A DNA stretch of 64,000 bases from CAYZED01 sp964477445 (GTDB lineage Bacteria; Bacillota; Clostridia; Lutisporales; Lutisporaceae). The notes under the pieces are model-generated. The model was given only the letters and a program-made list of their open reading frames with translations, had not been told where the DNA came from and did not search any database. This document shows positions 58,777 through 64,000 of the stretch, piece after piece. Location: positions 186,001-250,000 of the forward strand of contig CAYZED010000001.1 of assembly GCA_964477445.1 (NCBI GenBank), given 5' to 3'. The stretch's first letter is position 1; each line of letters begins with the position of its first letter. The position numbers and the translations under genes were made by a program.

Positions 58777-59526
58777 TTGAAATCCGAAAAAAAAAGTTAT
58801 ATTAATGAGGCGGGTCTTGATCCAAAAAGGATTCCAAAACATTTAGGAATAATTATGGATGGAAATGGCAGATGGGCCCAAAAAAAATCATTCCCTAGAG
58901 TAGTTGGACATAAAGCTGGTCTTGATACATTAAAGGAAATTGTAAGAGAGAGTAGTAATCTTGGAATTGAAGTTTTGACGGTATACGCATTTTCTACAGA
59001 AAATTGGAAAAGACCTATGGAAGAGGTCAATTTTTTAATGAATTTACTTATCGAATATATGATTAAGGAAATTAAAGAATTAAAATCTGAAGGTGTAATA
59101 ATTAATATTATTGGTGAAGATGAAAATGTTCCGGAAAATGTTAAGAAAGTTATTCAGACTGCTATGGAAGAAACCAAAGAAAATAAAGGTATGAAGTTTA
59201 ACATTGCTTTCAATTACGGTGGCAGAGCAGAAATTGTAAGTGCAATTAAAAAAATATCAGAAGAATTACTTGATGGGAAATTAAAAGTTGAAAATATAAA
59301 TGAAGATTTTTTAAATAGTAAAATGTATACATCTGAAGACTCAGACCCGGATTTGATTATTAGAACAGGCGGAGAGTATAGACTTAGTAACTTTTTAGTG
59401 TGGCAAAGTGCATACAGTGAATTATATTTTACCGAAACAATGTGGCCTGATTTTAAAAAAAATGAATTCAGAAAAGCACTTAAAGATTATTCCTTAAGAA
59501 ATAGAAGGTTTGGAGGATTGACTTAG
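58777..59526 (+). CDS. uppS: Undecaprenyl diphosphate synthase (isoprenyl transferase)
   Basis: 249 residues. LGIIMDGNGRWAQKK with the catalytic Asp, FSTENWKRP, FNYGGRAEI and DPDLIIRTGGEYRLSNFLVW then QSAYSELYF. Makes the C55 carrier lipid precursor for peptidoglycan. TTG start with AGGAGG 8 bases before. cdsA starts on the next base after the stop. Confidence 0.97.
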   Translation: MKSEKKSYINEAGLDPKRIPKHLGIIMDGNGRWAQKKSFPRVVGHKAGLDTLKEIVRESSNLGIEVLTVYAFSTENWKRPMEEVNFLMNLLIEYMIKEIKELKSEGVIINIIGEDENVPENVKKVIQTAMEETKENKGMKFNIAFNYGGRAEIVSAIKKISEELLDGKLKVENINEDFLNSKMYTSEDSDPDLIIRTGGEYRLSNFLVWQSAYSELYFTETMWPDFKKNEFRKALKDYSLRNRRFGGLT

Positions 59527-60327
59527 ATGAAAACTAGAATTATCTCCGCAATAATTGGGATTCCCTTAGTTATTGGAATTATTTTGACTGGTGGAATGGT
59601 TTTAACTGTTTTTATAGCCTTGTTAGCTGCGGTGGGTTCATATGAATACTATAGAGCCTTTGAAAATAAAGGGTTTAAACCAATAAAAAAAATAGGATCA
59701 ATACTAGCGGCTGTTTATGTTTTACTTAGTCTTACAGAGTTTAAAGTGTATTCGAACGTAGCGATATTTTTAATCATATTGGTAATTTTCACATATGAAA
59801 TAATTTTTAGAAAGCATGATATAATAGACATCTCAATTACTTTGTTTCCATTTGTTTATATTGCTGTTTTCTTTACGGCACTTGGAGAAATTTATTTTCT
59901 GAAAGGTGGAGCCTTCTTGATTTGGCTCCCAATTCTAGCGGCTTGGTATACGGACACAATGGCATATGCTGTGGGTCTAACCTTTGGAAAACATAAACTT
60001 GCACCAGAAGTAAGCCCGAAAAAATCTATTGAGGGCGCTATAGGAGGATTCCTAGGATGTTCACTTTTAATGCTTTTAACTGGATTTATCGCGAGAAAAT
60101 ATGGGGTTGAACTTTCACTTATAAATTTTGTTCTGATTGGACTATGTACTGGAGTAACGGCCCAAATAGGTGATTTAGCAACTTCTTATATAAAGAGATA
60201 TTGCGGTATAAAAGATTTTGGTAATTTAATTCCAGGACATGGTGGAGTTATGGATAGATTCGATAGCATATTATTTACAGCTCCGACGGTTTTGTATTAT
60301 CTTATGTTTGTCGTAGGAATTAAATAA
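59527..60327 (+). CDS. cdsA: Phosphatidate cytidylyltransferase
   Basis: 266 residues, about eight membrane helices. SPKKSIEGAIGGFLGCS and the signature KDFGNLIPGHGGVMDRFDS near the C-terminus. Forms CDP-diacylglycerol for phospholipid synthesis. Confidence 0.96.
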   Translation: MKTRIISAIIGIPLVIGIILTGGMVLTVFIALLAAVGSYEYYRAFENKGFKPIKKIGSILAAVYVLLSLTEFKVYSNVAIFLIILVIFTYEIIFRKHDIIDISITLFPFVYIAVFFTALGEIYFLKGGAFLIWLPILAAWYTDTMAYAVGLTFGKHKLAPEVSPKKSIEGAIGGFLGCSLLMLLTGFIARKYGVELSLINFVLIGLCTGVTAQIGDLATSYIKRYCGIKDFGNLIPGHGGVMDRFDSILFTAPTVLYYLMFVVGIK

Positions 60328-60363
60328 TTTTTAATAATCGACTTAAATTAAGGGGAAATATTA

Positions 60364-61527
60364 ATGAGAAACCTATCCATTATAGGGTCTACTGGTTCTA
60401 TTGGCGTTCAGACTTTAGAAATATGCAGAGAACTGCCTGAGTTGTTTAATGTAGAGGCCATTAGTTGTGGAACGAATATTGATTTATTCGAAAAACAAAT
60501 TTATGAATTTAGGCCAAAACTTGCTGCAGTAAAGAATGAAAGTGATTATAAAATACTAAAAGAAAGAATTAAAACATCCGAAACTGAATTATGTTTTGGT
60601 GAAGATGGTATTAGTGATGTCGCAGATTATTTTGGATCGGACACGTTAATTGCTGCAATCGTTGGAATGGCTGGATTGAATCCAGTTTATAAGGCAATAA
60701 AAAAAGGACGAAGAATTTGTCTGGCTAATAAAGAAGTACTTGTTTCGGCAGGATCGTTGGTAATGAAAAAAATAAAAGAATTAGATGTAGAATTATTACC
60801 TATCGATAGCGAACACTCAGCAATTTTTCAGTCTTTGGCAGGTGACATCGAAAACCTGGAAAAAATCATCCTGACAGCCTCTGGAGGCCCTTTTAGGGGG
60901 TTTAGCGAACAAGAAATAAAAGAAGTAACGCTTGAAAAAGCACTTAAGCACCCAAATTGGGAAATGGGAAAAAAAATCACTATTGATTCAGCTACTCTTA
61001 TGAATAAAGGACTTGAAGTAATCGAAGCACGTTGGCTTTTCGAAGTAAAACCTGAAATGATAGAAGTAGTAGTTCATCCTGAGAGTATAATTCACTCAAT
61101 GGTTCAGTTTAAAGATGGATCAATAATTGGTCAAATGGGATTACCAGATATGAAACTTCCGATAAGGTACTCACTTTCATGGCCTGAAAGATTAAAATCA
61201 AATTACGAAAGACTAGACTTTTTAAAAAATAACTCACTGACTTTTGAAAAACCAAATTTAAAAGTATTTAAATGCCTTAAACTTGCTTATGATGCGCTAA
61301 ATGATAGTGATGCAAGCTGTGTTGTTTTAAATGGAGCCAACGAAGCAGTAGTAGCGGCGTATTTAGATAAAAAACTCAAGTTTAATGAAATCCCAGAGAT
61401 AATTGAAACAATTCTTAATATGAATAAAATTAAAAAATGCATAACCATTGAGGAAATACATGATTTGGATATTTGGGCCAGAAGAGAAACCGAAATATTA
61501 GTATCATCAATTAGCAAGGAGAAATAA
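60364..61527 (+). CDS. dxr: 1-deoxy-D-xylulose 5-phosphate reductoisomerase
   Basis: 387 residues. NADPH site IIGSTGSIGVQTLEI, metal and substrate region LLPIDSEHSAIFQSL, ILTASGGPFRG and HPNWEMGKKITIDSATLMNK. Second step of the MEP isoprenoid pathway; ispG, a later step, is two genes downstream. One base separates it from rseP. Confidence 0.97.
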   Translation: MRNLSIIGSTGSIGVQTLEICRELPELFNVEAISCGTNIDLFEKQIYEFRPKLAAVKNESDYKILKERIKTSETELCFGEDGISDVADYFGSDTLIAAIVGMAGLNPVYKAIKKGRRICLANKEVLVSAGSLVMKKIKELDVELLPIDSEHSAIFQSLAGDIENLEKIILTASGGPFRGFSEQEIKEVTLEKALKHPNWEMGKKITIDSATLMNKGLEVIEARWLFEVKPEMIEVVVHPESIIHSMVQFKDGSIIGQMGLPDMKLPIRYSLSWPERLKSNYERLDFLKNNSLTFEKPNLKVFKCLKLAYDALNDSDASCVVLNGANEAVVAAYLDKKLKFNEIPEIIETILNMNKIKKCITIEEIHDLDIWARRETEILVSSISKEK

Positions 61528-61528
61528 T

Positions 61529-62542
61529 ATGTCAGGAATAATAACTTTCTTAGTAGCAATACTTTCTTTCACTATCTTAGTGGTAGTTCATGAATTGGGA
61601 CACTTTTTTTTAGCACGATTAACTGGAATAGGTGTTGAAGAGTTTGCGATCGGTATGGGACCGAAGGTATATTTTCGAAAAGGAATTAGAACTGATTTCT
61701 CTATAAGAGCATTTCCGATTGGCGGCTTTTGTAAAATGAGAGGCGAAGACGAAGACTCCGAGGCTCCAGATGCTTTTAATAAAAAAGCTGTTTGGAGAAG
61801 ATTTCTAACAATATTTGCGGGAGCTTTCTTAAACATAATATTAGCAATCCTTTTGTTCAGTTTTATATTTTCCCAAACAATAATTATTGGTTCTGTAATA
61901 AGTGGAAAAGCTGCTGATAAAGCTGGAATACAAGCAGGTGACCAACTAGTTTCTGTAGCAGGAACCCCAATAAATGACTATACAACTTTAAACAAAATTT
62001 TAAATGATAATAACGGAAAAGAAATCACAATCGTTTTAAAAAAAGATGGGCAAATCATAGAAAAAAGCGTGAAACCTGTTTTTGACAAAGTAGCAAATAA
62101 AGCTATTATTGGAGTTCAACTTAAACCAGCGCTTACCCTAACTGGATTTTCAGTTATTGAAGGCGTAAGAACTACGGTAGACAGCACGAGTATGATGTTG
62201 GACTTTCTAAGAAAATTGGTAAGCGGACAAGCTAACAAAGACGAAGTTTCAGGGCCGATTGGTATAATTTCTTATTATAATCAAGCAGCTAAACTTGGAT
62301 TTGCGCATGTTTTAATTTTGACAGCTATTCTAAGCTTAAACTTAGCGATTATAAATTTATTACCTCTTCCTGCACTAGACGGAGGACGGCTTTTCTTCCT
62401 TCTTATAGAAGCAATTAGAAGAAAACCAATTCCTCCAGAAAAGGAAGGATTTGTGCATTTTATAGGATTTGTATTATTAATGGGACTTATGGTGTTAGTT
62501 CTATATAACGACATAATTAAGCTTTTTACAGGGAAATTATAA
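61529..62542 (+). CDS. rseP: Site-2 intramembrane metalloprotease RseP
   Basis: 337 residues. HELGH (VVVHELGHFFLARLTG) supplies two zinc ligands, a single PDZ domain covers about 110-190 (SGKAADKAGIQAGDQLVSVA), and LPLPALDGGRLFF has the third ligand. Cleaves anti-sigma factors and residual signal peptides in the membrane. Downstream of dxr as in Bacillus (yluC/rasP). Confidence 0.96.
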   Translation: MSGIITFLVAILSFTILVVVHELGHFFLARLTGIGVEEFAIGMGPKVYFRKGIRTDFSIRAFPIGGFCKMRGEDEDSEAPDAFNKKAVWRRFLTIFAGAFLNIILAILLFSFIFSQTIIIGSVISGKAADKAGIQAGDQLVSVAGTPINDYTTLNKILNDNNGKEITIVLKKDGQIIEKSVKPVFDKVANKAIIGVQLKPALTLTGFSVIEGVRTTVDSTSMMLDFLRKLVSGQANKDEVSGPIGIISYYNQAAKLGFAHVLILTAILSLNLAIINLLPLPALDGGRLFFLLIEAIRRKPIPPEKEGFVHFIGFVLLMGLMVLVLYNDIIKLFTGKL

Positions 62543-62549
62543 ATGGATC

Positions 62550-63602
62550 TTGAAAGAAATTAAGGTTGGTAATCGATTAATTGGAAATGGTAATCCGATA
62601 GTAATCCAATCGATGACTACCACTAAAACAGCAAATATTCCCGAAACTGTGGCTCAGATAAAAAGACTTGAAGTTGCAGGATGTGAAATTGTTAGAGTTG
62701 CTGTGATTGATGAAGTTGCAGCTAATGCTATAGCTGAGATTAAAAAAGAAATAAGCATACCAATAGTTGCTGATATTCATTTTGATTATAAACTTGCTGT
62801 ACTTTCAATTAAAGCGGGTGCAAACAAAATAAGGATTAATCCAGGAAACATTGGAAACAAAAAAAATCTTGCTGAGATTGTTAAGTATTCGAAGGATGCC
62901 CAAATACCTATTAGGGTGGGAGTAAATTCGGGGTCTTTAGAAAAAGAAATCCTTGAAAAACATGGTAGCCCAAATGCAGAAGCTTTAGCAGAGAGCGCTT
63001 TAAGAAATGCCGAATTGTTGGAAGAACTTGACTTTGGAAATATTATTTTATCAATGAAATCCTCAGATGTAAAAACCACCATCGACGCATATAAAATCGC
63101 ATCAGAAAGAAGCATATATCCACTTCATTTAGGCGTTACAGAAGCTGGGACAGTTTTGACAGGGGCAATTAAATCTTCTGTTGGTATAGGAACTTTACTG
63201 TATATGGGGCTTGGAGATACTATTCGTGTATCTTTAACTGGTGATCCAGTCGAAGAAATATTTGCAGCGAAAGAAATTTTGAGATCATTGGGAATCAGAA
63301 AATCTGGTATAGAACTTATTTCATGTCCAACTTGCGGAAGATGTTCAGTAGACTTAGAAAAAATAGCTCTAGAAATTGGAAACAAAACAAAGAGTTTAAT
63401 TACAGAAAAACATATTAAAGTCGCTATTATGGGTTGCGGCGTTAATGGCCCAGGAGAAGCAAAAGAAGCAGACATAGGAATTGCCGGAGGCGTTGGTGAG
63501 TATATTCTATTTGTTAAGGGTGAAATCTTGAAGAAAGTAAAAGAAGATGTTGCCGTAGACATTTTAATGGATGAAATTACGAAAATTATTAACTGTAAGT
63601 AG
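62550..63602 (+). CDS. ispG: (E)-4-hydroxy-3-methylbut-2-enyl-diphosphate synthase
   Basis: 350 residues. IKVGNRLIGNGNPIVIQSMT, PIVADIHFDYKLAVLSIKAG, the 4Fe-4S ligands CPTCGRC and MGCGVNGPGEA. Sixth step of the MEP pathway. TTG start at 62550 is the only start that includes the conserved N-terminus; its ribosome site is weak, so translation may be coupled to rseP, which stops 8 bases before. Confidence 0.96.
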   Translation: MKEIKVGNRLIGNGNPIVIQSMTTTKTANIPETVAQIKRLEVAGCEIVRVAVIDEVAANAIAEIKKEISIPIVADIHFDYKLAVLSIKAGANKIRINPGNIGNKKNLAEIVKYSKDAQIPIRVGVNSGSLEKEILEKHGSPNAEALAESALRNAELLEELDFGNIILSMKSSDVKTTIDAYKIASERSIYPLHLGVTEAGTVLTGAIKSSVGIGTLLYMGLGDTIRVSLTGDPVEEIFAAKEILRSLGIRKSGIELISCPTCGRCSVDLEKIALEIGNKTKSLITEKHIKVAIMGCGVNGPGEAKEADIGIAGGVGEYILFVKGEILKKVKEDVAVDILMDEITKIINCK

Positions 63603-63618
63603 GATTTAGGGTGATTTA

Positions 63619-64000
63619 ATGCAAATACTCTTGGAAGAAATCGAAAAAGAGTTTGGAATAGAAAAATTAAAATTATATAAAAAAACCAGAAAGCTAGAAA
63701 TGACACTTGTTCCAAAGAATTTAATTGCTCTTAGAAGCGTATCTTCAATAGAGAAACGTTTCGCAGAAAGATTAGATGTGGATAAGGTATTTTTGAAATT
63801 TGCTCCAGAAGGAGAGCTATGGCCTCTTCTAAAAGAGTTACTTATCGGAAAATTTCCTGCACTTTCTGGTTTTTTGCGCAATGAAAAAATTATAATAGAT
63901 AATCAGATTTATGAAATTATTTTGGACGATTTAACCTCTGCTAATTGGCTAAGAGATAAGAAAGTTGTACATTTGTTAGAAAATTTGGCCAAAGAATATT
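63619..64000 (+). CDS. polC: DNA polymerase III PolC, N-terminal part (runs off the window)
   Basis: 127 codons open to the window end. MQILLEEIEKEFGIEKLKLY then KTRKLEMTLVPKNLIALRSV resembles the N-terminal domain of Gram-positive PolC, the leading-strand replicase (about 1430 residues in full). The location after rseP/ispG fits (rseP-proS-polC in Bacillus). No catalytic motif is within the window, so the call rests on the N-terminal pattern and synteny. Confidence 0.85.
   Translation, partial: MQILLEEIEKEFGIEKLKLYKKTRKLEMTLVPKNLIALRSVSSIEKRFAERLDVDKVFLKFAPEGELWPLLKELLIGKFPALSGFLRNEKIIIDNQIYEIILDDLTSANWLRDKKVVHLLENLAKEY

Overview
The window is 64 kb of an AT-rich bacterial chromosome, almost certainly from a spore-former-related, flagellated Firmicute (Bacillota) of the class Clostridia. 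The reasons are low G+C, AGGAGG-type ribosome binding sites, frequent TTG/GTG starts, a T-box leader, CodY, HslUV, TrmFO, PolC, and the gene order topA-trmFO-hslV-hslU-codY-flgB...sigD-rpsB-tsf-pyrH-frr-uppS-cdsA-dxr-rseP, which is the order around the fla/che operon of Bacillus and its relatives. ispG between rseP and polC is typical of Clostridia. The genus cannot be read from the sequence. Nearly every gene lies on the + strand. The sequence is a draft: it contains six runs of exactly ten N.

Region 1 (1-5.4 kb) is the accessory part. It holds a 5'-truncated Fic protein, an AraC/GyrI-type regulator, a radical SAM protein, a VOC protein, the deleted remnant of a DUF1016 (YhcG/PDDEXK-type) gene, a DUF6873-like protein and, on the - strand, a response regulator with a degenerate GGDEF-like output. 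Region 2 (5.4-15.1 kb) begins with a promoter, a T-box and thrS. It continues with an L20-type leader, infC (apparent AUC start), rpmI and rplT, an SpoU-family methyltransferase, two membrane-associated proteins of unknown function, a ComM/YifB-type AAA protein and dprA. Region 3 (15.2-21.7 kb) is topA, trmFO, hslV, hslU and codY.

Region 4 (22-55.3 kb) is a very large motility and chemotaxis locus. It covers the rod and basal body (flgB, flgC, fliE, fliF), the C-ring and export ATPase (fliG, H, I, J), a MotE/YlxF-like protein, hook genes (fliK, flgD, a TIGR02530-like protein, flgE), a damaged flbD, fliL, the switch (fliM, fliY, cheY), the export gate (fliO, P, Q, R, flhB, flhA), placement and regulation genes (flhF, flhG, a PilZ protein), chemotaxis (cheB, A, W, C, D), sigma-28, a FapA-family protein, a SwrB-like DUF6115 protein and an MltG-like membrane protein. 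Genes overlap or are separated by a few bases over most of its length. One strong hairpin, behind flgE, may divide it. motA and motB are not present.

Region 5 (55.4-64 kb) has its own strong promoter and a structured leader in front of rpsB. It continues through tsf, pyrH, frr, a small unknown gene, uppS, cdsA, dxr, rseP, ispG and the start of polC. These genes cover translation, UMP synthesis, ribosome recycling, isoprenoid and phospholipid precursors, intramembrane proteolysis and replication.

I found no insertion sequence, CRISPR array, prophage, rRNA or tRNA gene. The most unusual signals are: a roughly 250-bp G+C-rich patch in the middle of dprA; internal deletions in flbD and in the DUF1016 gene; N-gaps whose flanks can be merged to restore four intact genes; short in-frame tandem repeats in several otherwise conserved genes; and a set of small unrecognised genes inside the motility locus and between frr and uppS.
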